From NCBI RefSeq assembly GCF_014204865.1, contig NZ_JACHMG010000001.1:4924501-4988500 (forward strand): a stretch of DNA of 64,000 nucleotides, written 5' to 3'. Source of the DNA: Amycolatopsis jiangsuensis (GTDB taxonomy: Bacteria > Actinomycetota > Actinomycetes > Mycobacteriales > Pseudonocardiaceae). A model generated the notes under the pieces. That model ran no database searches, was not told where the DNA came from, and worked only from the letters and a program-made list of their open reading frames with translations. Positions 27,153 to 36,078 of the stretch are shown here, piece after piece (within the stretch, counting starts at the first letter, position 1; every line of letters begins with the position of its first letter). A program made the position numbers and the translations under genes.

Positions 27153-28335
27153 CGTTGTCCGCCACCAGTTTCGCGAGCACCCGCAGATGCTCCTCGGCCA
27201 CCACGTCCAGACCGAAGTTGTCCCGCACCATCGCGCTCTCCCGCTCCGCGATCCGCGCGCGCCGCTCCGGATCGTCCAAAAGCGACAGTACCGTGGCGCC
27301 GACCGCCTCGGCGTCGTCCGGCCGCACCAGCAGGATGTTCTCGCCGTTGCGCAGTTCGATGCCCGGGTAGTTGTCCTCGGTCACCGACGCGATGGTCGCG
27401 GTCCCGGACAGCATTGCTTCCAGCGACGCGGTTCCGCAGCCGCCGTTGAGATCGTGGGTCACGATGTCCGCGGCCGCGAAGTAGGCCGGCACGTCCTCCT
27501 TCGGCACCGCGCCGGTCACGATCAGCGCGTCCGCCACCCCCAGTTCGGCGGCCCGGCGCAGGAACGCGTCGTGATACACCCGTCCGACGACCACCACGCG
27601 CACGCCCGGATGCCGCTGAAGGATCCCGGGCAGGGCTTCCACCAGCGGCAGCCGGTTGCGCAGCGGGATGACGTGTCCGAGCGACACGATCAGCGGCGCG
27701 TCCCCGATTTCCAGCTCCGCGCGCACGTCCTTGGTCACCGGCTTGGTGAAGTGCCCGGTGTCCACGGCGATCGGGAAGTACTCGGAGTTCTCGTCGCCGG
27801 TGCCGTACCGCTGCTCGCAGTAGTCCACGCCGAGCTTGTCGAGCAGGACGTAGCGCGGGCGCAGGTAGTCCAGCACCGGCTTGACCAGCGCGGCGTCGAG
27901 CATCCGGAACACCCGGCCGTACAGCTTGTTGTCGCTGATCAGCAGGGTGTGGATGGTGAGCAGCACGGGCAGCCGGTGCCGGCGCGCGTAGATCCCGGCC
28001 ATCCAGGACAGGTCGAAGAACTGGCCGTGCAGGTGCACCGCGTCCGGCTTGAACCCGGCCAGCAGCTTCCACAGCCGCCGCCAGTTTCCCGGCCGCAGCG
28101 AGGCGAACGCCATGTCGAAGTCGATCGACAGGCCCAGCTGCGGCATCTTCACCGCGGGCAGCCGGACGACGCGGTAGCCGTCGCGCTGCTCGTCCGCGGG
28201 AGCGTCCGCGTAGGCCGCGGTGATCGCCAGGACTTCGTGCCCGGCCGCGGCGTACTCGGCGGCCAGCGACGCCGCCATGTGCGCGCTCCCGCCCACCCGT
28301 GGCGGGAAGAAGTTGTTCACCACCGCGATGCGCAT
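27139..28335 (-). CDS. GT4-family glycosyltransferase
   Basis: A 398-residue GT-B enzyme. The N-terminal domain starts RIAVVNNFFPPRVGGSAHM with the glycine-rich acceptor-side loop; the C-terminal domain has IVSLGHVIPLRNR, GAVPKEDVPAYFAAADI and an EX7E-type region around ASLEAMLSGTATIAS. The expected canonical first glutamate of that motif is replaced (GGCGTASLE). It transfers a sugar from a nucleotide donor to a lipid-linked or other acceptor in the cytoplasm. The ATG at 28335 follows AAGGGA. It belongs to the aminotransferase-epimerase-glycosyltransferase-acyltransferase operon. Confidence 0.91.
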   Translation of the reverse strand: MRIAVVNNFFPPRVGGSAHMAASLAAEYAAAGHEVLAITAAYADAPADEQRDGYRVVRLPAVKMPQLGLSIDFDMAFASLRPGNWRRLWKLLAGFKPDAVHLHGQFFDLSWMAGIYARRHRLPVLLTIHTLLISDNKLYGRVFRMLDAALVKPVLDYLRPRYVLLDKLGVDYCEQRYGTGDENSEYFPIAVDTGHFTKPVTKDVRAELEIGDAPLIVSLGHVIPLRNRLPLVEALPGILQRHPGVRVVVVGRVYHDAFLRRAAELGVADALIVTGAVPKEDVPAYFAAADIVTHDLNGGCGTASLEAMLSGTATIASVTEDNYPGIELRNGENILLVRPDDAEAVGATVLSLLDDPERRARIAERESAMVRDNFGLDVVAEEHLRVLAKLVADNDVLR

Positions 28336-28365
28336 GGGAGTCCCTTCGGCAGGCCCCGCAGCGCT

Positions 28366-28415
28366 GACTCGTGAGTGGCTACGCCGGTGAGAACCGGCAT
28401 TGCCACTCACGAGTC
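28366..28415. repeat. Palindromic intergenic element (REP-like), copy B
   Basis: A perfect nested palindrome: 14-base outer arms (28366-28379 and 28402-28415, GACTCGTGAGTGGC and its complement), 3-base unpaired spacers, and inner arms GCCGGT/ACCGGC around GAGA. The stop codon of the epimerase gene (28407-28409) lies in the outer arm. The same structure, with matching bases, occurs at 20645-20686 and also covers a stop codon. It could act as an mRNA-stabilising or attenuating hairpin between operon genes. Confidence 0.75.
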
Positions 28416-29333
28416 CCGCACCAGCGCCCGCATGCCCTCTTCGACGGTGATCCGCGGCTCCCAGCCCAGCACCTCGCGGGCCCGGCCGATGTCCGCGGCC
28501 CGGCGGGAGACCAGCACGTCACGCTCGTTGAACTCCGGCTGCACGTCCACGCCGACCGCCTCGATGAGGATCTTCGCCAGCGCCGCGATCGAGGTGTCCA
28601 CCCCGGTGCCGATGTTGATCGGCACGTCGGCCCGCTCCGACTCCAGCGCGGCGACCACCGCGCGGGCGAGGTCGGACACGTGCACGAAGTCCATCGACTG
28701 GTCGCCGCGGCCGTCGATGACCGGTGGCTGCCCGGCCCGCAGCCGCTGGATGAAGTGGTTGATCACCGAGGTGTAGTAGGCCTCGATCTTCTGCCCGGGA
28801 CCGTAGACGTTGAAGAACCGCAACGCGTTCCAGGACAGGCCCTTGGTGCGCTCGTAGAATCCGAGCAGATCCTCGCCGGCCCGCTTGGAAATGCAGTACG
28901 GGGTGAGCGGGCGCAGCTCGTCGTCCTCGTGCATGGGCAGTCGCTTCGGTTCGCCGTACACCGAGGCGGTGGAGGCGAACACCAGGCGCTCGACGCCCTC
29001 GTCGGCCGCGGCGGCGAACACGTTGTGGTTGCCCGTCATGTTGATGTCGATCGACTCGTGCGGGTCCGCGATCGATTTGTTGATCGACACCGTCGCGAAG
29101 TGGATCACGTGCGTGCAGCCGCGGATCGCCTCGCGCACCGCGCCGCCGTAGCGCACGTCCTGCTCGACCAGTTCGACCTTGCCGGTGGCCACGAACTCGT
29201 TGACCCGGGAGCGGTCGCCGCGGGTCATGTTGTCGAAGATCCGTACCGTGTAGCCCCCCTCGAGCAGCAGCGGGATCACGTGCGCGGCGATGAACCCACC
29301 ACCGCCGGTGAAGAGGACCTTCTTCTCGGACAT
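28407..29333 (-). CDS. NAD-dependent sugar-nucleotide epimerase/dehydratase
   Basis: A 308-residue extended SDR of the UDP-glucose 4-epimerase/dTDP-glucose dehydratase type. The nucleotide motif is FTGGGGFIAAH at about residues 8-18, the catalytic threonine/serine lies in STASVYGE, the YCISK pair follows, and RFFNVYGPGQK is the substrate loop. It epimerises or dehydrates a nucleotide sugar for the neighbouring glycosyltransferase. There is a 22-base gap to the upstream aminotransferase gene. Its last codons form part of a palindromic repeat. Confidence 0.91.
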   Translation of the reverse strand: MSEKKVLFTGGGGFIAAHVIPLLLEGGYTVRIFDNMTRGDRSRVNEFVATGKVELVEQDVRYGGAVREAIRGCTHVIHFATVSINKSIADPHESIDINMTGNHNVFAAAADEGVERLVFASTASVYGEPKRLPMHEDDELRPLTPYCISKRAGEDLLGFYERTKGLSWNALRFFNVYGPGQKIEAYYTSVINHFIQRLRAGQPPVIDGRGDQSMDFVHVSDLARAVVAALESERADVPINIGTGVDTSIAALAKILIEAVGVDVQPEFNERDVLVSRRAADIGRAREVLGWEPRITVEEGMRALVRDS

Positions 29334-29355
29334 GGGCGCTGGTTCTCCTCGTGAC

Positions 29356-30486
29356 TCAGGAAACGGTACGGACGGCTTCGCGCACGGTGGCCACCACGCG
29401 GTCCACCTCGGCGTCGGTGAGTTCGGCGTGCATCGGGATCGCCAGCTGACGGCGAAACGCGTCCGCGGACACCGGCAGCGGCTTCTGCTCGCCGTAGACC
29501 GGCTGCAGGTGTGAGGCGTAGGTGCCGAAATTGCACTGCACCCCTTGCTCCCGGAGGCGCAACGCCAGCGCGTCCCGGCTGAGCTCCGGGGCGACAGTGA
29601 GCAGGTAGGCCTGCCACGGATGCTCGCGGTCGGGCAGCTCGGCGGGCACGGTCAACGCGTCGACGTCCGCGAACGCCTCGTGGTAGCGCTTGGCGACCGC
29701 GCGCCGGGCGGCGAGCAGGTCGGGCAACCGGTCCAGCTGCACACCCATGATCGCGGCCTGGATGTCCGACAGCCGGAAGTTCCAGCCCAGCTCGTGGAAT
29801 TCCGGTACCGGCAGCACGTCCGAGCCCTCGCGGCTGATGGCCGGTTCGATCCCGTAGGTGTGCAGTTTCCGGGCCCGCGCGATGAGTTCCTCGCGGTCGG
29901 AGACGAGTGCGCCGCCCTCGCCCGCGGTGATGCCCTTGCGACCGTGGAAGGAGAACGCGGCCAGATCGGCGAGGCTGCCCGCCGGACGGCCGCGGTAGGT
30001 GGCGCCGGCGGCGCACGCGGCGTCCTCGAACAGCCACAGGCCGTGCGCGTCGGCGATGGCGCGGTATTCGTCGAAGTCACCCGGCTGGCCTGCGACGTCG
30101 ACCGCGAGGATGCCGGCCGTACGGGGCGTGATCAGCGCTTCGATCGCGGCCGGGTCGGCGCTGAAGACGTCCGGGCGGATGTCGGCGAACACCGGTGTGG
30201 CGCCGGCCTGCAGCACGGCGTGCCCGGTGGCGGGGAAGGTGTAGTCGCCGACGATCACCTCGTCGCCGGGCCGCACGCCGAGCACGCGCAGGCCGAGGAA
30301 GAGCGCGGCGCCGCAGCTGCTCGTGGAGAGCGCGTGCGCCGTGCCGGTGACGCGGGCGAAGCGTTCCTCGAACTTCCGGCAGGCCGGTCCGGCCCCGGCC
30401 AGCCAGCCGGAGCGGAACACCTCGGCGACGGCGGCCAGTTCCTCCTCGCCGACGGTCGGCCGGCCGAGCAGCACCGGTTCGCCCAC
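29356..30486 (-). CDS. DegT/DnrJ/EryC1 aminotransferase (second copy)
   Basis: A 376-residue PLP enzyme, not closely like the first DegT gene at 22587. The PLP lysine is Lys184 in SFHGRKGITAGEGG; other motifs are STSSCGAALFLGL, VGDYTFPATGHAV and FEDAACAAGA. It makes an amino sugar nucleotide, probably the substrate of the epimerase and glycosyltransferase that follow. It is the first gene of the second glycan operon and diverges from the SARP regulator with 172 bases between the starts. Confidence 0.9.
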   Translation of the reverse strand: MGEPVLLGRPTVGEEELAAVAEVFRSGWLAGAGPACRKFEERFARVTGTAHALSTSSCGAALFLGLRVLGVRPGDEVIVGDYTFPATGHAVLQAGATPVFADIRPDVFSADPAAIEALITPRTAGILAVDVAGQPGDFDEYRAIADAHGLWLFEDAACAAGATYRGRPAGSLADLAAFSFHGRKGITAGEGGALVSDREELIARARKLHTYGIEPAISREGSDVLPVPEFHELGWNFRLSDIQAAIMGVQLDRLPDLLAARRAVAKRYHEAFADVDALTVPAELPDREHPWQAYLLTVAPELSRDALALRLREQGVQCNFGTYASHLQPVYGEQKPLPVSADAFRRQLAIPMHAELTDAEVDRVVATVREAVRTVS

Positions 30487-30658
30487 TGTCCATCTCCTGT
30501 GAATCGACGGCCTCGCGTTGCGCGGGGGCCGCGCCGAAGTGTATAGACGTCCCGGCCCGCAACCCGCCGTGGGGACGAAACCTCCGGGTAACCGACCAGG
30601 CCCGTGCCGGCCTCGTTCAGTGCCGTCCGGACACCTTCACGGCAATTAGGCTGTCCCC

Positions 30659-33600
30659 ATGCGGATCGGGGTGCTGGGGGCGGTCACGACATGGGACGCC
30701 GCGGGCGCGCCGGTCGCCGTGGGCGGGGCCCGGGGGCGGACGCTGCTGGCCCTCCTCGCGGCGGAAGCGGGCCGGGTCGTGTCCGCGGATCGGCTCATCG
30801 ACGGCCTGTACGGCCAGCACCCGCCGGACGGCGCGGCGAACGCGTTGCAGTCGCAGATCTCCCGGCTGCGCGGCGCGGTAGGGCTGCCGGTGGAATTCAC
30901 CTCCGCGGGTTACCGCCTCGTGGTGGAGCCGGACGACGTCGACGCGCACCGGTTCGAACGCCTCGCCGGTGAAGCGCGCCGAGAGGCGGGTGATCCGGCG
31001 CGCGCGAGCGCGCTGCTCGGCGAGGCGCTGGCGTTGTGGCGTGGCCCGGCGTTCGCGGACGTTCCCGCGGCGGCCACCCACGCCACCAGGCTGGAAGAGC
31101 TGCGTGCCGAAGCCGCCGCCGACCGGGTCGACGCGGAGATCTCCCTCGGCCGCGCGCAGGACGTACTCGACGAGCTGCGCACGACCGTCGCCGAGGAACC
31201 GATGCGGGAGCGGCCGCGTGCCCAGCTGGTCCGCGCGCTGCACGCGGCCGGCCGCAACGCCGAAGCGCTCGCCGCGTTCGAGGACGCCCGCCGAGTTCTG
31301 GCCGACGAGCTGGGCGCCGATCCCGGCCAGGAGCTGGCCGAAGCCCACCTTGCGGTGCTGCGAGACGAGCCGGGCACCGCAGCCGCACCGTTGCCCGCGC
31401 AGCTGACCAGCTTCGTCGGCCGGGAGGGCGAGCTGCATCAGGTCGCCGATCTGCTCCGGCATGCGCGGCTGGTCACCCTGCTCGGTCCCGGCGGCGCAGG
31501 GAAGACCCGGCTGGCGGTGGAGGTCGCGGCGAACGCCGGGCCTTGCGCTTTCGTGGAGCTGGCGTCCCACGTCGCCGACGACGTCGAGGCGGCCGTGCTC
31601 GGCGCGCTCGGCCTTCGGCAGACCGCGTCCCCGCTGCGGGGCGCCGGCGGGCCGGAGCCGGTCGACCGGATCGTTTCGGCGTTGCGGGACCAGGCGATGG
31701 TGCTGGTACTGGACAACTGCGAGCACGTCGTGGCCACCGCGGCCGGGTTGGTCGCGCGGCTGCTGCCGGTCTGTCCGGGGCTACGGGTGCTGGCCACGAG
31801 CCGGGAACCCCTCGGCATCACCGGCGAGCAGCTCGCCCCGATCCCCCGGCTCACCGTGCCGCCGCCCGGCACGCCTGCGGCCGAGACGCTGGGCTACCCG
31901 GCGGTGCGACTCTTCGCCGACCGCGCGCGGGCGAGCGATCCGGCGTTCCGGGTGGACGAGCACACCGCCGGTGACGTCATCCGAATCTGCACCGCGCTCG
32001 ACGGTCTGCCGCTCGCGCTGGAGCTGGCCGCTGCACGCGTACGCACACTGCCGGTCGCGGAGATCGCGGCCCGGCTCGACGACCGGTTCCGGCTGCTCGC
32101 CCGCGGCAGCCGTACCGCCCAGCCGCGGCATCGCTCGTTGCGCGGCGCGGTGGAGTGGAGCTGGGATCTGCTCGACGACGACGAACGCCGCCTCGCCCGG
32201 CGGCTCACTGTGTTTTCCGGCGGTGCGACGCTGGCGTACGCCGAGGAGGTCTGCGGGGTACCGGCCGAGCTGCTCCCGGAGCTGGCCGACAAGTCCCTCG
32301 TCGAGCATTCCGCCGGCCGGTACCGGATGCTGGAGACGATCCGGGCGTTCTGCGCCGAGAAACTGGCCGGGGCGGGGGAAACCGAGCAGCTGCGGCAGGC
32401 ACACGCGCAGACGTTCCTGCGGCTGGCCGAGGAGGCCGATCCGAAGCTGCGCACCGCAGCGCAACTGGCGTGGCTCGACCGGCTCGACGCGGAGTACGAC
32501 AACCTCGTGGCCGCGTTGCGCTGGGCGGCCACCGCGGACCTCCCCACCGCATTGCGGCTCGTCGCCGCGCTCACGCCGTACTGGTGGATGCGCGGGCGGC
32601 GTTACGAGAGTTCCGTGCTCTCCCTTGAGGTCCTGCGGCACTGCGGGACCGAACCACCGGAGGGCGAGCCGTTCCTGATGTGCCTGCTGGCCGCGACGGC
32701 CGGCCAACCCGGGCACGAAGCCGTCCGGCCTTACCGATCCTATGTGGACGGATACCTCGCGGACAGCGGCTGGGCGCCGGAACGGCCGATGATGCTGATG
32801 CTCTCAGCCGTGGTCCTCGGTCCACCGGAGGACGACGCGGTGCGGCTCGCGCAGACCCGGCTCGCGCAGCAGTCCGATCCGTGGCTCACCGCGCTCATCC
32901 CACTCGGCGACGGGCTGCGCGCGATGCTCACCGGAGATCTGGATGCCGCCGAGCGCGGACTACGCGAGGGCCAGGACCGCTACCGCGCGCTCGGTGAACG
33001 CTGGGGACTTTCGATGTCGCTGGACCATCTGTCGCAGGTACTCACCTGGCGTGGCCGGCACGAGGAAGCAGCCGCCGCGATGACCGAGTCGATGGCACTC
33101 ATGCGGGAAATCGGCGCCACCGACGACTACGCCGACCTGCTCTGCCGTCGCGGCGACAGCCGTGTCTGGCGCGGCGACGTCGAAGGTGCCCGCGCGGATT
33201 ACGAAGAAACCGTCGCGCTGGCACGGCGGACCGGGATGCCGGAAACCCGCGCCGCCGGATACGTCGGACTGGCCGGGCTGGCTCGCCGGGCGGGTGACCT
33301 CGCCGGAGCACGGGCACTCGCCGAACGCGCGCTGGCCGAATGCACCTCGGGTTCGTTCGCGGTCGCCCTGGTGCGGACAGCCGCGTCGGTCGCGCTGGCC
33401 TGGATCGCGGTGGCCGGACACCGGCCGGACGAGGCCCGCCGCCGAGTCCGGGACGCGGTGGAGACCGCATATTCTTGGCACGACAATTCGTTACTTGCCT
33501 CAGCGCTGGAAGCGGGCGCGGGAGTCGTGGCCGAGGAGGAGCGGTTCGCCGAGGCGGCAACGCTGCTCGGTGCGGCGGAAGCCCTGCGTGGCAGCGCGGT

Positions 33601-33742
33601 ACCCGGGCAACCGGACGTCGCCCGGGTCGCCGAGGCCGCCGCGACGGCCCTGAGCAGCGGTTTCGCCGAAGCCCAGGCGGCAGGCCGGGAGCTGGGGCCG
33701 GATAAGGCGCTCGCCGAGGCCGGGCTGTCCGCGGCCCGGTAA
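30659..33742 (+). CDS. AfsR/SARP-family regulator with NB-ARC-type ATPase and TPR domains
   Basis: A 1027-residue transcription regulator. Residues 1-90 form an OmpR-like winged helix (MRIGVLGAVTTW, NALQSQISRLRGAVG); about 95-240 is the bacterial transcriptional activation domain; an ATPase follows with Walker A LLGPGGAGKTRLA (about 275-287) and Walker B MVLVLDNCEH; the last 400 residues are TPR-like. Such proteins often control secondary-metabolite or surface genes. It diverges from the second glycan operon, which is a possible target; no polyketide or peptide synthase is in the window. Confidence 0.92.
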   Translation: MRIGVLGAVTTWDAAGAPVAVGGARGRTLLALLAAEAGRVVSADRLIDGLYGQHPPDGAANALQSQISRLRGAVGLPVEFTSAGYRLVVEPDDVDAHRFERLAGEARREAGDPARASALLGEALALWRGPAFADVPAAATHATRLEELRAEAAADRVDAEISLGRAQDVLDELRTTVAEEPMRERPRAQLVRALHAAGRNAEALAAFEDARRVLADELGADPGQELAEAHLAVLRDEPGTAAAPLPAQLTSFVGREGELHQVADLLRHARLVTLLGPGGAGKTRLAVEVAANAGPCAFVELASHVADDVEAAVLGALGLRQTASPLRGAGGPEPVDRIVSALRDQAMVLVLDNCEHVVATAAGLVARLLPVCPGLRVLATSREPLGITGEQLAPIPRLTVPPPGTPAAETLGYPAVRLFADRARASDPAFRVDEHTAGDVIRICTALDGLPLALELAAARVRTLPVAEIAARLDDRFRLLARGSRTAQPRHRSLRGAVEWSWDLLDDDERRLARRLTVFSGGATLAYAEEVCGVPAELLPELADKSLVEHSAGRYRMLETIRAFCAEKLAGAGETEQLRQAHAQTFLRLAEEADPKLRTAAQLAWLDRLDAEYDNLVAALRWAATADLPTALRLVAALTPYWWMRGRRYESSVLSLEVLRHCGTEPPEGEPFLMCLLAATAGQPGHEAVRPYRSYVDGYLADSGWAPERPMMLMLSAVVLGPPEDDAVRLAQTRLAQQSDPWLTALIPLGDGLRAMLTGDLDAAERGLREGQDRYRALGERWGLSMSLDHLSQVLTWRGRHEEAAAAMTESMALMREIGATDDYADLLCRRGDSRVWRGDVEGARADYEETVALARRTGMPETRAAGYVGLAGLARRAGDLAGARALAERALAECTSGSFAVALVRTAASVALAWIAVAGHRPDEARRRVRDAVETAYSWHDNSLLASALEAGAGVVAEEERFAEAATLLGAAEALRGSAVPGQPDVARVAEAAATALSSGFAEAQAAGRELGPDKALAEAGLSAAR

Positions 33743-33795
33743 CCACGCGGTCGGGGACTACGCACGCCACGCCGGAGCGCGTACGCTTTCCTGCC

Positions 33796-34980
33796 GTGCG
33801 GAACGTCGTGGTGGTCGGTGGGGGAATCGTCGGGCTGGCCGTCGCCTGGGAGCTGTCGCAGCGCGGTCAGGACGTGACGGTGCTCGAAAAGGAGAACCGC
33901 TGGGCGGCGCACCAGACGGGGCACAATTCGAACGTGGTGCACGCCGGGCTGTACTACAAGCCGGGTTCGTTCAAGGCGCGGATGTCGGTGGCCGGCAATC
34001 GGTCCATTGTGGATTTTGCCAGGCAGTACGGGGTGCCGGTGCGGGTGTGCGGCAAGCTCGTGGTGGCCACCCGGGAGGCGGAGCTGCCCGCGCTGGAAAC
34101 GCTGTCCGAGCGGGCGGAAGCCAATGGCGTGCCAGCGAAGCGGATCTCGCCGGCCGAGGCCCGCGAGTACGAGCCGGAGGTCTCCTGCGTCGCGGCGCTG
34201 CGCGTGGAGTCCACCGGGATCATCGACTTCCCCGCGGTGTGCACGACCCTGGTCCGGCTGCTCGACGAGGCCGACGCCGACCTGCGGCTGCGGACGCCGG
34301 TGCTCGGCATCCGCGCGGGCCGCGCCGGCGGGGTCGAGGTGGCCACCGGCACCGATGTGCTGCGGGCGGACGCGCTGGTCAACTGCGCGGGCCTGCAAGC
34401 CGACCGGGTGGCCGAGCTGGCCGGGCTCACCCCGTCAGCGCGGATCGTGCCGTTCCGCGGCGAGTACTACGAGCTCAAGTCCGAGCGGCGGAATCTGGTG
34501 CGCGGACTGGTCTATCCGGTACCGGATCCGGCGCTGCCGTTCCTCGGCGTGCACCTCACGCGCATGCTCGACGGCAGCGTGCACGCAGGCCCGAATGCCG
34601 TACTTGCCTTGCGCCGTGAGGGATATCGCTGGGCCGATGTGTCCATGAAGGACCTCGCGGACGTCGCCCGCTTCCCCGGTTCGTGGCGGCTGGCCCGCAA
34701 GTACGTCTACCCCACCGGTCTGGAAGAGGTGCTGCGGTCCTTCTCGAAGAAGCGATTCGCGGCCAGCCTCGCCCGGCTCGTCCCCGCGGTAACCGAAGAC
34801 GACCTCGTCCGGCACGGCTCCGGCGTCCGAGCGCAAGCACTACGCCCGGACGGCTCACTGGTCGACGACTTCCTCATCGAATCCACCCGCGACCAGGTGC
34901 ACGTACTGAACGCCCCCAGCCCGGCCGCCACCAGCGCACTGGAAATCGCCAAGCACGTGGCCGACCGGGTGTCCGCATAG
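33796..34980 (+). CDS. lhgO: L-2-hydroxyglutarate oxidase
   Basis: A 394-residue FAD oxidase of the DAO family that returns L-2-hydroxyglutarate, a metabolic side product, to 2-oxoglutarate. The FAD motif VVGGGIVGLAVAWELSQRG spans residues 6-24; HQTGHNSNVVHAGLYYKPGS is the family signature near the active site; the C-terminal part has VLNAPSPAATSALEIAKHV. The GTG at 33796 begins immediately before the first strand. It stands 53 bases after the SARP gene on the same strand but is probably independent. Confidence 0.93.
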   Translation: MRNVVVVGGGIVGLAVAWELSQRGQDVTVLEKENRWAAHQTGHNSNVVHAGLYYKPGSFKARMSVAGNRSIVDFARQYGVPVRVCGKLVVATREAELPALETLSERAEANGVPAKRISPAEAREYEPEVSCVAALRVESTGIIDFPAVCTTLVRLLDEADADLRLRTPVLGIRAGRAGGVEVATGTDVLRADALVNCAGLQADRVAELAGLTPSARIVPFRGEYYELKSERRNLVRGLVYPVPDPALPFLGVHLTRMLDGSVHAGPNAVLALRREGYRWADVSMKDLADVARFPGSWRLARKYVYPTGLEEVLRSFSKKRFAASLARLVPAVTEDDLVRHGSGVRAQALRPDGSLVDDFLIESTRDQVHVLNAPSPAATSALEIAKHVADRVSA

Positions 34981-34998
34981 CCGTCCTCAGTGGAGGAT

Positions 34999-36006
34999 TC
35001 AGCCGGGTAAATTCCCGCTGACAAAGGGAATTCCGGCTTTGATCGCGTCACAGGACTTGTTCGGGTCGTCGAGGTTGCCGCTCACGAGCTGAATCGACGA
35101 GGTATCCGACACCGCCAGCCCGGCCGCGCAATTCACGCCGTCGGAATCGTTGAAGTTCGCGAACAGCGACCACTTCCGGCCACCCGCGTCGATCTGCTGC
35201 ACCGGTGATACGTCCATGCCGGGCCAGCTGGTCATCGGCTGGCTGGGACCGAGCCACACCTCGAACGGCTTCTGCCCGCGGTCGCCGTCGTTGTCCTTCC
35301 ACAGGCAGTAGGTGGCGCCGGGAACCGCGGTGGACTGGTCCTTCGCGCCCTGCGGTTCCACTGCCAGCTGCTGCGCCTGCTCCGGCTTCAGCAGCGTGCA
35401 CGGGTCGAGCGAGGCCAGTGGTCCGGACGGTGGCGCGCTCGACGAGGCCGAAGGCGGCGTCAGCGAAGGTGCCGGCTGCCCGCCCGGCAGATGCGACGCG
35501 ACCTGCGGCGCGGTCGTCTTGGCCAGCTCACAGGCCTTCGCGTCGTCCGGATAGGACACACTGACGAACGCGAACGACTTGCGGCCGAGGGTGGTGTAGA
35601 GATCGCAGCTGCCCTCGATCAACGACGCGTAGCGCGTCCAGGAAAGCCCGCCGAGCTGGGCAGGCGAATCCTTCTGGAGGGCACCCTGGAGGTAGTCGTC
35701 GAGCGACAGGTCGACCGACCGGCCGACGGACATGACGATCAGCTCGCCGCCCTCGTCGTCGCGGTTCCACAGGCACATCGCCGGCGCGCGCTGTTCCTTG
35801 CTCGCCTTGACCGACCGGCCCCCGCCCTCGTAACCGAGCCCCGCCAACTGCTGCGCGTCGAGCAGCGAACACGCGTCGACCGCCTGCGCGACCGGCCCCT
35901 GCCCGGGCACGGAAGCGGCCACACCCCGCACCCGCTCGGTGCACCCGGCGAGCAAGAGCACCACCCCGGCGACCACCGCGGCGAGCCGCACTCGGTTGAA
36001 CCCCAT
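34999..36006 (-). CDS. DUF3558 lipoprotein with two domains
   Basis: A 335-residue secreted lipoprotein. The signal peptide ends in a lipobox, VLLLAGC, with Cys22. Two DUF3558-type domains follow, each starting with a DxCxLL motif (VDACSLLDAQQLAGLG near 43 and LDPCTLLKPEQAQQLAV near 200), joined by a Pro/Ser-rich linker. DUF3558 proteins are common in Pseudonocardiales and mycobacteria; their function is unknown. It is convergent with lhgO and stands 72 bases downstream of serS on the same strand. Confidence 0.9.
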   Translation of the reverse strand: MGFNRVRLAAVVAGVVLLLAGCTERVRGVAASVPGQGPVAQAVDACSLLDAQQLAGLGYEGGGRSVKASKEQRAPAMCLWNRDDEGGELIVMSVGRSVDLSLDDYLQGALQKDSPAQLGGLSWTRYASLIEGSCDLYTTLGRKSFAFVSVSYPDDAKACELAKTTAPQVASHLPGGQPAPSLTPPSASSSAPPSGPLASLDPCTLLKPEQAQQLAVEPQGAKDQSTAVPGATYCLWKDNDGDRGQKPFEVWLGPSQPMTSWPGMDVSPVQQIDAGGRKWSLFANFNDSDGVNCAAGLAVSDTSSIQLVSGNLDDPNKSCDAIKAGIPFVSGNLPG

Positions 36007-36078
36007 CGTCGTCCTCCTCGGCCCGCACCCTACTGACCGCGCGAGCCCCGCACCCGCGGAACGAGGAGGAACCCCGGA

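Noticed and set aside
30659..33742. SARP regulator as a sign of an antibiotic gene cluster
   Set aside because: No polyketide synthase, peptide synthetase, terpene cyclase or RiPP gene is present within the window on either side.
33796..34980. Glycine oxidase or D-amino-acid dehydrogenase for the FAD enzyme
   Set aside because: The HQTGHNSNVVHAGLYYKPGS signature is that of L-2-hydroxyglutarate oxidase.
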